Positions 18,426 to 27,522 are shown, numbered from the stretch's first letter. The stretch is DNA of 49,794 nucleotides from Acidobacteria bacterium RBG_13_68_16 (GCA_001766905.1 MEKI01000056.1:20611-70404); one strand, 5' to 3'. Notes: generated by a model not told the origin, from the sequence alone. Made by a program: numbers and translations.

Positions 18426-19664
18426 TCACCGGAGCTTGCCGAGCACTAGGCAGGCGTTGGTGCCACCGAATCCGAACGAATTGGAGATCGCCACCTTGAC
18501 CTCGCGCTGCACCGAACGATGTGGCGTGTAATCGAGGTCGAACCCCTCGTCTGGGTTGTCCAAATTGAGCGTGGGTGGGACCACGTTGCGCGCGACCGCG
18601 AGCGCGGTGACCCCGGTCTCGAGGCCCCCGGCCGCGCCGAGCAGGTGACCGGTCGAGGACTTCGTGGATGAAATCGCGAGCTTGTACGCGTGCTCGCCAA
18701 AGACCTTCTTGACGGCGATGGTCTCCACCCGATCACCGTGGGGCGTGGATGTGCCGTGGGCGTTGATGTAGTCCACGTCTTCGGGCTTCAGCCCGGCATC
18801 CTGAATGGCGTTGGCCATGACGCGCGCCGGCCCGTCGCCGTCCTCCGACGGGGCGGTGATGTGGTAAGCGTCCCCGGACATCCCGAAGCCGAGTATTTCG
18901 CAGATGATGTTTGCCCCGCGCCGCTTGGCGAATTCCAGCTCCTCCAGTACGAGGATTCCGGCTCCCTCGCCGAGCACGAAACCGTCGCGGTCCCGGTCCC
19001 ATGGCCGGGAGGCCTTCTCCGGCTGCTCGTTGCGGGTCGACAGTGCCTTCATGTTGGCGAACCCGGCGATCGTCAGAGGTGAGACGACCGACTCCGTGCC
19101 GCCGCAGATCGCCGCGTCGCAGTAGCCGTGCTGGATGTAGAGGTATGCGTCTCCGATGGCATGGGCCCCCGTGGAGCAGGCGGTACAGGTCGCGCTGTTG
19201 GGGCCCTTTGCCCCGGTGCGGATCGAGACCAGACCGGAGGTCATGTTCACGATGCTGCCGGGGATGAAGAACGGCGACACCCTCCGCGGCCCCTTCTCGA
19301 CCAGAGTGCTGTAGTTGTCGCAGATCCAAGGGAGGCCACCGATTCCGGATCCGATGACGACCCCGACCCGGGGGGCGTTCTCCGCGGTAATCTTCAGCCC
19401 CGACGCCTCGAGAGCCATGTCGGCCGCGGCCAGGCCGTAGTGGATGAAGGTGTCGTACTTGCGCGACTCCTTCGGCTCCATCACGAGCCCGGGGTAGAAG
19501 CCCTTGACCTCTCCAGCGATACGTACCGAGAAGTTGCTGGCGTCAAAGCGGGTGATGGGGCCGATTCCCGAACGGCCGGCAACCAGCCCCTCCCAGGTCG
19601 CCTCGGTCCCGACGCCAAGGGGAGAGACGAGGCCCACGCCGGTCACGACGACCCGGCGCGCCAT
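18426..19664 (-). CDS. fabF: 3-oxoacyl-[acyl-carrier-protein] synthase II
   Basis: Condenses malonyl-ACP with acyl-ACP in fatty-acid elongation. Full length (412 residues) with the thiolase-fold catalytic set: nucleophile cysteine near 163 in TCTACSTGAH, first histidine in NAHGTSTPHGD, second histidine with its lysine in KSSTGHLLGAAGG. The start is ATG 19664 (one-base TGATG overlap with acpP), or the adjacent GTG 19667 giving a 4-base overlap. Either way translation is coupled to acpP, the enzyme's own substrate carrier. Confidence 0.97.
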   Translation of the reverse strand: MARRVVVTGVGLVSPLGVGTEATWEGLVAGRSGIGPITRFDASNFSVRIAGEVKGFYPGLVMEPKESRKYDTFIHYGLAAADMALEASGLKITAENAPRVGVVIGSGIGGLPWICDNYSTLVEKGPRRVSPFFIPGSIVNMTSGLVSIRTGAKGPNSATCTACSTGAHAIGDAYLYIQHGYCDAAICGGTESVVSPLTIAGFANMKALSTRNEQPEKASRPWDRDRDGFVLGEGAGILVLEELEFAKRRGANIICEILGFGMSGDAYHITAPSEDGDGPARVMANAIQDAGLKPEDVDYINAHGTSTPHGDRVETIAVKKVFGEHAYKLAISSTKSSTGHLLGAAGGLETGVTALAVARNVVPPTLNLDNPDEGFDLDYTPHRSVQREVKVAISNSFGFGGTNACLVLGKLR

Positions 19665-19903
19665 CACGACTCCTTCACGTGCTCCTTGAGGTACTTGACG
19701 GCGTCGCCCACGGTGCGGATCTTCTCCGCCTCCTCGTCAGGAATCTCGACCGCGAACTCCTCCTCGAAAGCCATCACCAACTCGACCGTGTCGAGGGAGT
19801 CCGCACCCAGGTCCTCGACGAAAGAAGCTTCCACCTTCACCTTTTCCGGATCCACCCCGAGTTGCTGCACGATGATGTCCTTGACCTTCTGTTCGATATT
19901 CAT
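19664..19903 (-). CDS. acpP: Acyl carrier protein
   Basis: A 79-residue, strongly acidic carrier. The phosphopantetheine attachment serine sits in the family motif [18 protein letters not shown]. The ORF track extends to 20050, but ATG 19903 ([15 protein letters not shown]) has AAGGAGA upstream and matches the normal ACP length. The acpP-fabF order is the common bacterial arrangement. The 64-base gap to murB shows no clear terminator. Confidence 0.97.
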   Translation of the reverse strand: MNIEQKVKDIIVQQLGVDPEKVKVEASFVEDLGADSLDTVELVMAFEEEFAVEIPDEEAEKIRTVGDAVKYLKEHVKES

Positions 19904-19967
19904 GCAGTGGTCTCCTTCGCGATCTCCGTCGTAGACAGCGGGCGCTTTTCTATCACACGGGGGCCCC

Positions 19968-20927
19968 TCATGCAAGCGGGGATCCCGGCTCGGCGAGCAC
20001 TTTCCCCTTCCCGTCCAGGACCTTGAGCTCGAGCGCCAGGTTGATGCCAAAACGCTCGTGCACCCTCCCGGCCATCTCTGCGACCAGTGCGCGGACGTCG
20101 GCGGCGGTGGCGACTCCCGTGTTTACGATCACGTTGGCGTGGCGCTGGCTGACCTCCGCGCCCCCCCGGCGCAGCCCCTTGCAGCCGGCAAGCTCCAGCA
20201 ATCTCCCCGCGTAGTCCCCGGTGGGGTTACGGAACACGCTCCCGGCCGAGGGCTCCGGGGGAATTGCCCTCTGGCGCTGTTCCCGGGCCTTGCGAACGTG
20301 CTCCCGCAGCACCTCGGGATCCTCTGCCCGGAGCGCCAGTTCGACCGAGGTGACAATCCGTCCCTTCCCGAGGACACTCCACCGATACCCCCCGTGCACC
20401 TCCCACCGCTCCAGCCGGCGGACCGTGAGGTCGTCCTCCACCACCTCCACCCACGCCAGAACGTTGAGGATCTCTTGGCCGTAGGCCCCGGCGTTCATGG
20501 CGAGGGCGCCGCCGACCGTGGAAGGGATGCCACCCAGGCACTCGACCCCTGCCAAACCGGCGCTCAGAGACTCGCGCACCACCCGTGCAAGCTGGGCCCC
20601 GGCGCCGGCGCGGATCCTCGTGCCCTCCCGCGAGATAGAGGCCAGGTCTCCAACCAGGGTGAGCACCACTGCATCGAGACCGTCGTCCGGTACCAGCACG
20701 TTGGCCCCCAATCCGAGGACCAACCAAGGAACGCCGGCCTCACGGACGGCCCGCAACGCCGCTACCACACCATCCCGGGTAGCACAGCGCAGGAGCACGC
20801 GCGCCGGCCCGCCGATCCGCAACGTCGTGCGAGGCGCAAGCGGCTCTCCCTCGACCGCCGTGACGCTATCTACAACCAGCGCCTCGCGTTGCCTGCGAAA
20901 AAGCTCCCAGTCGGCAGGATTTGGCAT
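19968..20927 (-). CDS. murB: UDP-N-acetylenolpyruvoylglucosamine reductase
   Basis: Reduces UDP-GlcNAc-enolpyruvate to UDP-MurNAc with NADPH and FAD in peptidoglycan synthesis. FAD-binding PCMH-type domain with [13 protein letters not shown] and [14 protein letters not shown], then [24 protein letters not shown]. The catalytic serine region is [13 protein letters not shown] near 240 and the final acidic-residue region is HANVIVNTG...ALVAEM. The long ORF to 21419 is not needed. ATG 20927 gives a 319-residue protein with the usual distance to IGGPA, but has no ribosome site. In-frame GTG 20984 has AAGGAGGAGG eight bases upstream and would add 19 residues, so the start is open. Confidence 0.93.
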   Translation of the reverse strand: MPNPADWELFRRQREALVVDSVTAVEGEPLAPRTTLRIGGPARVLLRCATRDGVVAALRAVREAGVPWLVLGLGANVLVPDDGLDAVVLTLVGDLASISREGTRIRAGAGAQLARVVRESLSAGLAGVECLGGIPSTVGGALAMNAGAYGQEILNVLAWVEVVEDDLTVRRLERWEVHGGYRWSVLGKGRIVTSVELALRAEDPEVLREHVRKAREQRQRAIPPEPSAGSVFRNPTGDYAGRLLELAGCKGLRRGGAEVSQRHANVIVNTGVATAADVRALVAEMAGRVHERFGINLALELKVLDGKGKVLAEPGSPLA

Positions 20928-20990
20928 GTGGTTTGCTTCAGGAAAGGGTGCGGTCAGGTACAAACGGCCACGACCTGAACGCACGCATCC

Positions 20991-21042
20991 AACCTCCTCC
21001 TTCATCCTGGCGGGCCCAACCAGCCCGCCACCTTTTTGTTCG
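20991..21042 (-). repeat. Intergenic repeat family 1, probable diverged third copy upstream of murB
   Basis: On the minus strand this reads GAACAAAAAGGTGGCGGGC, a loop, GCCCGCC and then AAGGAGGAGG. This matches the order of parts beyond the right arm at 16180 (GAGCAAAAAAATTGGTGG, hairpin, GGAAGGAG). The hairpin sequence differs but pairing is kept. The AAGGAGGAGG end coincides with the only good ribosome-binding site for murB. The rest of the 286-base gap between the sigma54-type gene and murB (20928-21213) is very GC-rich and shows no gene. Confidence 0.5.
21009..21040 (+). terminator. Hairpin plus T-run on the plus strand, antisense to the murB leader
   Basis: GGCGGGC, 7-base loop, GCCCGCC, then ACC and TTTTTGTT. 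It has intrinsic-terminator form on the plus strand, but both neighbouring genes are on the minus strand, so it could only stop antisense transcription. It is more likely part of the repeat element described at the same place. Confidence 0.5.
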
Positions 21043-21213
21043 GGGGGCCCCGCGCCGCTCCACCCATCCAACCGGCGCTCTAGACCCCCCGCGCCCCCCT
21101 CGCTCGCGGGGAGTGAATCCCCGCTCGCTTGACTCGGGGTCCGAGGTCCGCTCCGCCCGCCCACCCGACGCTTGGAACCCCTGCGTCCCTCCGGGCACCG
21201 CGAGGAGTGTAGC

Positions 21214-24200
21214 TCAGCCCTTGCCCTGGCCTCGGATTCCAAGTTCACGCAGGTGGTAGAGCAAAGTCTGACGTGAGATCCCGGCCCGACGGGCGGCCTG
21301 CGTCCGATTGTCCCCGCTCTCCCGCAGGATCGCCGTGAAGTAGCTGCGGCGGAACTGCACCATTGCTTCGGGCCAGGCGGGCAGGCGGCGGTCGGTCGGA
21401 GCCGCCGGGACCACACCATGGAAGCGATCGGGACCGAGGATCTCGCCGGGACGTGCCGCCGCCACCGCCCTGATGATCACGATCTCCAGCTCGCGGACGT
21501 TCCCCGGCCAGGAACCGTGCCGGAGCAGCTCCACCGCCGCGGGTGCCAGGCACACACCGGGTCGTTTGAGGATGGAAGCAGAGCGTGCAGTGAAGTGGCG
21601 CGCCAGGACGTCGATGTCCTCCGCGCGCTCCCTCAACGGCGGCACTTCGATGACCGCCACGGCCACCCGGTAGTAGAGGTCCTGGCGAAAGGCTCCTGCT
21701 GCCGTTGCCGCCTGCAGGTCGCGGTTGGTGGCGGCGATGAAGCGAACGTCCACGGTGCGCGGGCGGGTGGCCCCAACCCTGCGCACCTCGAACCCCTGCA
21801 GGAGGCGCAGAAGCTTCCCCTGCAGCTCGGGGGGCAGCTCCCCGACTTCGTCGAGGAACAGAGTACCGCCCTCCGCCGCCTCAACAAGCCCGAGTCGGTC
21901 ACGGTCGGCGCCCGTGTACGCGCCCCTGACGACGCCGAAAAGCTCGGCCTCCAGGAGTGACGCAGGGAGCCCCGCACAGTTGACGGGAACGAACGGGCCG
22001 GGGCGCCGGCTCTCGCGGTGAAGCTCGCGGGCCACCAGCTCCTTCCCGGTCCCCGGTTCGCCGACCACAAGCACGGTCAGCGGGAGCGGACCCCAGCGCG
22101 CAATCTGTTCGCGCACCGCCTCGAAAGCGGCGCTCTTCCCGAGCAGCTCGCCATCCGGCCTGCCGATCTCCGCCCCACCGTCCTCCGGGCGGGTGGCCAG
22201 GTGACGCGCGACGAGCCCGAGGGCCGCCTCGACCACGCTGTGCATCGGTCCCGCGGCGCGCACCCGGATCCCATCGGCGTCGAGCTCGACCGGCTCGCCC
22301 TCCGCCGTGCCCCACGACCCGAGGGGTGCTCCCGCGCGCGAGATCTCCAGCCACCGCAGGTCGAGCGCCCGCGCCAGCACCTCCAGGCGCGCCGCTGCAA
22401 GGGCATCGGTCCCGGCGTTCACGATACCGTCCAACGCACGCACCAGCCGCACCGGGTCGAGGCCGCAAGCGCCGCGCAGGATCGCCGCCCACCCCTCCAG
22501 CTCTGCCGCGGCAAGCGCCGTCTCGGCGGCCCGCTCGAACTCCGCCCATTCGGTCGGGAGGTGCTCGCCTCGGCTCGCAAGCAGTGCCGCGAAGCGCGCG
22601 AGCCCCACAGCGGCCTCCCGAGGGGTCCGCTCGATGGCGGACAGAAGGCGCGCCCGAGCGGCGGGCTCATCACCCCGGTGCCAGGCCGCCAGCAGCTGGG
22701 CAGTGATCGCCACGCCCCAACGCTGGGGCAGCCCGATCGGGGGATCGACCCCCTTCCCTGCGCGCCCGAGCGTGAGGATCAGCTCCCGTTCCCCGGCCTC
22801 CGTCCCGCCCGCGGTGGCCAGGGCGCCCGCCAGGTCTCCGCGGGCCAACGCCAGATGCACCTTCAGGGCGGCGAGCGACTGCACGAGAGTCGTGTGGTCA
22901 CCGTGGCGCCGCACACCCTCGTCGAGCTGCGGGAGAAGCGCCTGCACCGCCACCACGTTCCCGCGCGCGAGTTCGGCACGCGCCAGCTCGATCTCGCCGA
23001 GCCACGTGGTTGCGTCATCGAGCGCGCCGCGCATGTCGCGGGCGGCGACCGTGAGTTCGCGGCAAGTACGCCAGTCGAGCCGGTCACATGCCAGCACTGC
23101 GCGGTTGGCCCTCACAAGGGTCACCGTCCGGCGCGACCCGCACCGCTCCAGCAGACCTTCGGCCAGCGCCAGGTGGCGGTCCGCGACCGCTCCTTGCTCC
23201 GAGAGGATCGCAGTACATCCGAGGTCGGCGTGGATCTCGCCGAGCAGACGGAGGTTCTGGCCGCTCGCGGTTCGCAGCGCAGCACGGAGCCCGGTGGCCG
23301 CAGCGGGGCAGCTCTCACGGTCGAGGGCCGCAAGACTCAGCAGTTGGAGCACCCGGGCCTTCTCGTCACCGCCCCACACCGCCGCACGCGCCCTTCGCAG
23401 CGCCCTCAACGCTGCCCAGCCCGACCAGGCGGCGAGGGCGAGCTCGGCATCGGGGAGCGGCGGCTCAATGGCCGCGACCGCGCGCTCCAAGTGCCGGTGC
23501 TCCTCCTCGCGATCGCCGCTCCGGCGCGCCAGCTCCGCGGCCACCAGCTCCAACCTGACCGCCAGGCGAGCCGGCAGCGCGCCGGTTGTCGCCGCGAGCT
23601 CCGCGGCCGCCCGCTCCGTCACCCCGGCTTGCTCCGCCCACCACGCGGCGAGGGCGTGCCAGCGGGCACCCCGCTCCCCCTGCGCCACACCCTCCAGGAG
23701 GTCCTCCGCGTCGGCCAGGCGGCCCAGGTTCAGTGCGGCCTCGGCTCCCGCGAGGCGCACGGCGGGGTAGACGGCGACCGCACACGCCACAGCCAGCGCC
23801 TCGCCGGCCAGGCCCGCCGCCAAGCGCGCCTCGCACCACGCCGCGGCTCGCTCCTCCTGGCCCAAGGCCAGCGCTCGCGCCACGACGCCTTGCGGGCTGT
23901 CCTCCGGCACGGCGTCGGCCATGGCCTCGAGCTTCTCGCGGCTCCTGCACTCGGCGATGCGCAGGGAGTGCCACGCACCATGCCGCATCCGGGCAAGCCC
24001 TAGGCGATCGAGCTCTGCAAGCGCCTCGGAGGACGCCCCGGCAAGCGCCTCGAGGTCGGCCTGCCCCAGCCCGACCGGTGCGCTCTCCAACCACGCCAAC
24101 GCGCGCCGCGCAGCAGGAGAGGCCAGGGCCTCCCGTTCCCTGACGGCGGCCGCCTGCGGAGGACGCGAAAAGCCGTGGGTGGCGCTCGCTTCCAGCATCA

Positions 24201-25104
24201 AACGAGCCAGGGTCGGCCCCCCAACGCCGGCCTCCATCGCCGCGGCCGCGTGGGCGCGGCCGAGACCGCCCTGCCTCGCGAGGACCCAGACCGAGTCGGC
24301 ACCACCCGCAAGGGGCAACGCTGCTACTCCCGGCAGGCTCAAGGTCGTGAGGATGAGACAGTCGTGACCGTCGGCGGCGGCGCGGGCGAGGAGGCGGGCC
24401 ACGTCGTGCTCCTCGAACCCACCGGTCGCCACGGCCACGCCGCGACCGGCGGCCGCCAACTGCCCAGCGACAGTCAAGGCCGGAAGCAGCTGCTCCTCCT
24501 CGACCCAGAACACCCCCGCTTGGGGGAGCGCGAAGCGACGGGCCCAGAGCGACCGTCCCGCACCCGCCGGGTGGCGCAGCACCGTCTTGCCCCGCCCCTC
24601 GCCGAGCAGCACCTCCACCCAGGCCTCGGCGGCCTCCCATGCGGGCCGTGACGAGGCCGCCCGATCGAGCTCCGCGCCACGTTCCGGCAGAAGCGTGCGC
24701 AGCAGCGGCCCGACGACGGCCGCCAGCACGCTGTCCGCGGGCCCGAGCGCGACGCGCAGCCGCCTCTCCAGCGCGGCATCCTCCAGCTGGCGGCGCGGCA
24801 GTGTGGTCAGGCGAAACCAGACTCCGGCCTCGCCGCGCACCACCCGGGCGGTGCGCAGCACGGCGCGCGACGGGTACCACCCACGCTCGAACAGGAACGC
24901 CGCGGCGGCAAGCGTCTGCAGCGCGACCGCCGCGCGCTGCCCGCGCGGCCATTGGCGCACCCGCGCCAGCTCGACCCCGGGGGCGTCGAGGCCGAGCGTG
25001 ACACCATCAGGCGTCACGGTGACGTCGGAGACCACGGGAAGAAACGACGCGTCCCAGGCGAGAAGCCGGGCAACGGCGCCCGCGGAGGACACGCGGATTT
25101 TCAC
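21214..25104 (-). CDS. Giant sigma54-type AAA+ transcription activator with ~1000-residue N-terminal region
   Basis: A 1296-residue protein. The last 290 residues are a complete NtrC-type output: Walker A GEPGTGKE (about 1015), the sigma54-contact loop as GAYTGA (1061-1066), Walker B LFLDEVGELPP, sensor region FIAATNRDL, WPGNVREL, and a Fis-type helix-turn-helix (GDNRTQAARRAGISRQTLLYHLRELG). The first 1000 residues lack a receiver, GAF or PAS motif. They are alanine/leucine-rich with many TPR-like helix pairs (about 400-900), and the first 150 residues resemble nothing certain. GTG 25104 overlaps the aroA stop as GTGA and is preferred over 25203, which would run deep into aroA. Probably senses a ligand or partner protein through the repeats (inference). 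Confidence 0.88.
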   Translation of the reverse strand: MKIRVSSAGAVARLLAWDASFLPVVSDVTVTPDGVTLGLDAPGVELARVRQWPRGQRAAVALQTLAAAAFLFERGWYPSRAVLRTARVVRGEAGVWFRLTTLPRRQLEDAALERRLRVALGPADSVLAAVVGPLLRTLLPERGAELDRAASSRPAWEAAEAWVEVLLGEGRGKTVLRHPAGAGRSLWARRFALPQAGVFWVEEEQLLPALTVAGQLAAAGRGVAVATGGFEEHDVARLLARAAADGHDCLILTTLSLPGVAALPLAGGADSVWVLARQGGLGRAHAAAAMEAGVGGPTLARLMLEASATHGFSRPPQAAAVREREALASPAARRALAWLESAPVGLGQADLEALAGASSEALAELDRLGLARMRHGAWHSLRIAECRSREKLEAMADAVPEDSPQGVVARALALGQEERAAAWCEARLAAGLAGEALAVACAVAVYPAVRLAGAEAALNLGRLADAEDLLEGVAQGERGARWHALAAWWAEQAGVTERAAAELAATTGALPARLAVRLELVAAELARRSGDREEEHRHLERAVAAIEPPLPDAELALAAWSGWAALRALRRARAAVWGGDEKARVLQLLSLAALDRESCPAAATGLRAALRTASGQNLRLLGEIHADLGCTAILSEQGAVADRHLALAEGLLERCGSRRTVTLVRANRAVLACDRLDWRTCRELTVAARDMRGALDDATTWLGEIELARAELARGNVVAVQALLPQLDEGVRRHGDHTTLVQSLAALKVHLALARGDLAGALATAGGTEAGERELILTLGRAGKGVDPPIGLPQRWGVAITAQLLAAWHRGDEPAARARLLSAIERTPREAAVGLARFAALLASRGEHLPTEWAEFERAAETALAAAELEGWAAILRGACGLDPVRLVRALDGIVNAGTDALAAARLEVLARALDLRWLEISRAGAPLGSWGTAEGEPVELDADGIRVRAAGPMHSVVEAALGLVARHLATRPEDGGAEIGRPDGELLGKSAAFEAVREQIARWGPLPLTVLVVGEPGTGKELVARELHRESRRPGPFVPVNCAGLPASLLEAELFGVVRGAYTGADRDRLGLVEAAEGGTLFLDEVGELPPELQGKLLRLLQGFEVRRVGATRPRTVDVRFIAATNRDLQAATAAGAFRQDLYYRVAVAVIEVPPLRERAEDIDVLARHFTARSASILKRPGVCLAPAAVELLRHGSWPGNVRELEIVIIRAVAAARPGEILGPDRFHGVVPAAPTDRRLPAWPEAMVQFRRSYFTAILRESGDNRTQAARRAGISRQTLLYHLRELGIRGQGKG

Positions 25105-26390
25105 GACCCCGCCCGCCCGATCCCCTGCCACGCGGCCCAGAACCCGGGCCAGGACTTTGCCACGCAGCCGGGGTCCGTGATCCGAACCCCCGGCACCGCA
25201 CATCCCGCGACCGCGAGCGCCATGGCCACCCGGTGATCGCCGGCCGGATCGAGGACGTGGTCACCCGGCCATCGGCGGCGCGTTCTACCGCCACCAGCGA
25301 ACCACGCGGCGCCGGCCTCTACTGCAAAACCCAACGTGGTCAGGTGCACGGTCATCACACTCAGGCGGTCGCTCTCCTTGGTGGCGAGTCCAGCCAGGCC
25401 CGTGAGCTTGCCTCCGACCGATGCGACCAGCACGGCGAGAGCCGGAAACAGGTCGGGGGTGTCCCGCAGATCCGCATCGAGCGGTCCCGTCGCCGGTCCG
25501 CCGACCACCACACCGTGGGAGGACTCGTGGATTCGGCACCCCGCGCCCGCCAGCATGCCGAGCACCGCAGCGTCCCCCTGTCGGCTCTCGCGACGCACGC
25601 CCACCACCTCCACCTCGCCCCCCGCGACCGCTGCAGCCGCCATCGGGAAGGCGGCCGCCGACCAGTCGCCTTCCACGCTGAACTGCGCGGGTGTTAGCAC
25701 GCCGCCGCGGACGCTCCAGCTCGTTCCGTTGTCCGCCACGATCAGCGGGGCTCCGAACGCCTCGAGGACCTCGGCGGTCAGATCGAGGTACGGCCGCGAC
25801 GGAGGCGGCGCCGCGAGGCGCACCGAGAGTCCCTCCGGCAGCGTGGCGCCGAGCAGCAGCAGCGCCGAGACGAACTGGCTGGAGGCCGAAGCGTCCAGCT
25901 CGACCCGGCCTCCCCGCAGGGGCTGCCCATGCACACGCAAGGGGAGGGCATCGTGAAGCCCCTCGACGGGCTGGATCCTCGCGCCGAGGTGCCGCAGCGC
26001 GCCCACCAGCGGCGCGATCGGCCTCTGCCGCAGCCGCTCGGAGCCGTTCACCACCCAACTGCCCGGAACGGCTGCAAGTTGAGCGAGCAGGAAGCGCACC
26101 CCGGTCCCGTTGTTGCCCAGGTGAAGCGTTGCACCCTCGACGGGGTCCCGCCCCTGCGCGGTGATCGCGTCAGCCTCCCAGACGAGCCGGAACCCCGCCG
26201 CTTGGAGCGCCTCGAACAGCAGTCGAGGATCCTCGGCGTCGAGGGGGTGGCGGACCGCTGAGCCCCGGCCCGCCAGGGCCGCTGCCACCAGGGCCCTCTG
26301 GGTGAGGCTCTTGGACGCCGGCACGCGGATGCTGCCTCCAACGCCACCGGGCGCGTGGCGTGCCTCGACCACCTGGTTTGCGGGGTCCAT
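25101..26390 (-). CDS. aroA: 3-phosphoshikimate 1-carboxyvinyltransferase (EPSP synthase)
   Basis: Joins shikimate-3-phosphate and PEP in the shikimate pathway. Start ATG 26390 (MDPANQVVEARHAPGG) gives 429 residues; the track's 541-residue ORF runs back over the divergent gene. The substrate-binding lysine and arginine are in VPASKSLTQRALVA. Signature 1 is LGNNGTGVRFLLA (family GNAGTxxR), and signature 2, KESDRLS, lies in the C-terminal half. It is first in the minus-strand run and is joined to the sigma54-type activator by a GTGA overlap. A promoter candidate lies 26-54 bases upstream. The other window gene of the pathway, the DAHP synthase, is 13 kb away. Confidence 0.95.
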   Translation of the reverse strand: MDPANQVVEARHAPGGVGGSIRVPASKSLTQRALVAAALAGRGSAVRHPLDAEDPRLLFEALQAAGFRLVWEADAITAQGRDPVEGATLHLGNNGTGVRFLLAQLAAVPGSWVVNGSERLRQRPIAPLVGALRHLGARIQPVEGLHDALPLRVHGQPLRGGRVELDASASSQFVSALLLLGATLPEGLSVRLAAPPPSRPYLDLTAEVLEAFGAPLIVADNGTSWSVRGGVLTPAQFSVEGDWSAAAFPMAAAAVAGGEVEVVGVRRESRQGDAAVLGMLAGAGCRIHESSHGVVVGGPATGPLDADLRDTPDLFPALAVLVASVGGKLTGLAGLATKESDRLSVMTVHLTTLGFAVEAGAAWFAGGGRTRRRWPGDHVLDPAGDHRVAMALAVAGCAVPGVRITDPGCVAKSWPGFWAAWQGIGRAGS

Positions 26391-26415
26391 CGTGCTTTTT
26401 CCGACGGCTTGCGCG

Positions 26416-26444
26416 ATTCTCCCCTCGCCCCTTGCATGCGTCAA
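26416..26444 (-). promoter_or_regulatory. Putative sigma70 promoter of aroA
   Basis: On the minus strand TTGACG, 17-base spacer, GAGAAT. The -10 box ends 26 bases before the aroA ATG, leaving a leader of about 20 bases. The region is shared with the divergent amrS gene, for which no comparable boxes were seen. Confidence 0.5.
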
Positions 26445-26466
26445 GCCGGGGCACCACAATGACCTC

Positions 26467-27522
26467 GTGGAGACGCGGCTGGACCGCTTCACCGCCGCGC
26501 GTGCCGAGCTCGCGGTACCCCACCCCTCCGGCAAGCTCGTCTGCGTCGCGTGCGCGCACCGCTGCAAGCTCGCCGACGGCTCGCGGGGCGTGTGCCTGGT
26601 GCGGGGCCGAACGGGGAACGCCCTGTTCGTCCCGTGGGGGTACACGGCGGGCGTGGCGGTGGACCCCATCGAGAAGAAGCCTTTCTTCCACCTGCTTCCC
26701 GGTAGCAGCGCCCTGTCGTTCGGCATGCTGGGCTGCGATCTGCACTGCGCCTACTGCCAGAACTGGTTCACCTCCCAGGCGCTGCGCAACCCCGAGGCAA
26801 GCGACGGCGCCCGCGAGGTCGCCCCACAGGCACTGGTGGACGCGGCGGTCGAGCACCGCTGCGCGGTGATCACCAGCACCTACAACGAGCCGCTCATCAC
26901 CGCCGAGTGGGCGCGCGACGTGTTCGATTTGGCGCGAAAGGCCGGGATCGTCACCACGTTCGTCTCCAACGGCCACGCGACGCCGGAGGTGCTCGACTAC
27001 CTCGCGCCCGTGATCGACGCCTACAAGGTGGACCTGAAGTCGTTCTCGCCCAAGACGTACGCGGCCCTCGGCGGCAAGTTGGAGGCGGTGCTGGATACGA
27101 TCGCCGGCTTGGTGGAGCGCGGCATCTGGGTGGAGGTCGTAACGCTCGTCGTTCCCGGGCTCAACGACTCCCCCGAGGAGCTGAAGGGAATCGCGGCGTT
27201 CCTCGCCGGGGTCAGCCCGGACATCCCATGGCACGTGACCGCCTTCCACCCCGACTACCAGATGACCGACCCACCGGCCACCCCGGCTTCGACGCTGCAC
27301 GCCGGGGCCGAGATCGGGCGTGAGGCGGGGCTACGCTACGTCTACGCTGGCAACCTCCCGGGCCGCGTCGGCAACCTCGAGGACACCTATTGCCCGAGCT
27401 GCGGCACCATCCTGGTCCGCCGCGCAGGCTTCACCGTTCTCGACGTGCGCGTCACGTCGCAGGGGACCTGCCCGAGTTGTGGCACGGCAATCGCGGGTGT
27501 GTGGTCGCGCCCCGACGCTTGA
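26467..27522 (+). CDS. amrS: AmmeMemoRadiSam-system radical SAM enzyme
   Basis: Radical SAM protein of the AmrS (older label: PflA-like) group, whose reaction is unknown. GTG 26467 gives 351 residues; the longer track ORF runs antisense through aroA. The [4Fe-4S]/SAM motif is CDLHCAYC (90-97). An N-terminal cysteine group (C26, C29, C33, C43) and two C-terminal CPSCGT knuckles are typical of this group and may hold zinc or further clusters. VVTLVVPGLNDSPEEL is the characteristic distal motif. The usual partners, an AMMECR1-domain gene and a Memo-like gene, are not adjacent. Divergent from aroA across 76 bases and 89 bases upstream of smc. Confidence 0.92.
   Translation: METRLDRFTAARAELAVPHPSGKLVCVACAHRCKLADGSRGVCLVRGRTGNALFVPWGYTAGVAVDPIEKKPFFHLLPGSSALSFGMLGCDLHCAYCQNWFTSQALRNPEASDGAREVAPQALVDAAVEHRCAVITSTYNEPLITAEWARDVFDLARKAGIVTTFVSNGHATPEVLDYLAPVIDAYKVDLKSFSPKTYAALGGKLEAVLDTIAGLVERGIWVEVVTLVVPGLNDSPEELKGIAAFLAGVSPDIPWHVTAFHPDYQMTDPPATPASTLHAGAEIGREAGLRYVYAGNLPGRVGNLEDTYCPSCGTILVRRAGFTVLDVRVTSQGTCPSCGTAIAGVWSRPDA

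Noticed and set aside
20941-20988. 16-codon leader peptide MRAFRSWPF... upstream of murB
   Set aside because: It uses the same ribosome site as the in-frame GTG of murB, with a poorer spacing, and has no run of regulatory codons.
22018-24003. 661-codon plus-strand ORF antisense to the sigma54-type activator
   Set aside because: The activator frame continues through with TPR-like and AAA+ sequence; the antisense frame has shadow composition only.
27478-27494. -24/-12 sigma54-like promoter (TGGCACG then TCGC) near the end of amrS
   Set aside because: It lies in coding sequence encoding the conserved CPSCGT knuckle and mismatches the essential TTGC; a sigma70-type promoter is nearer smc.
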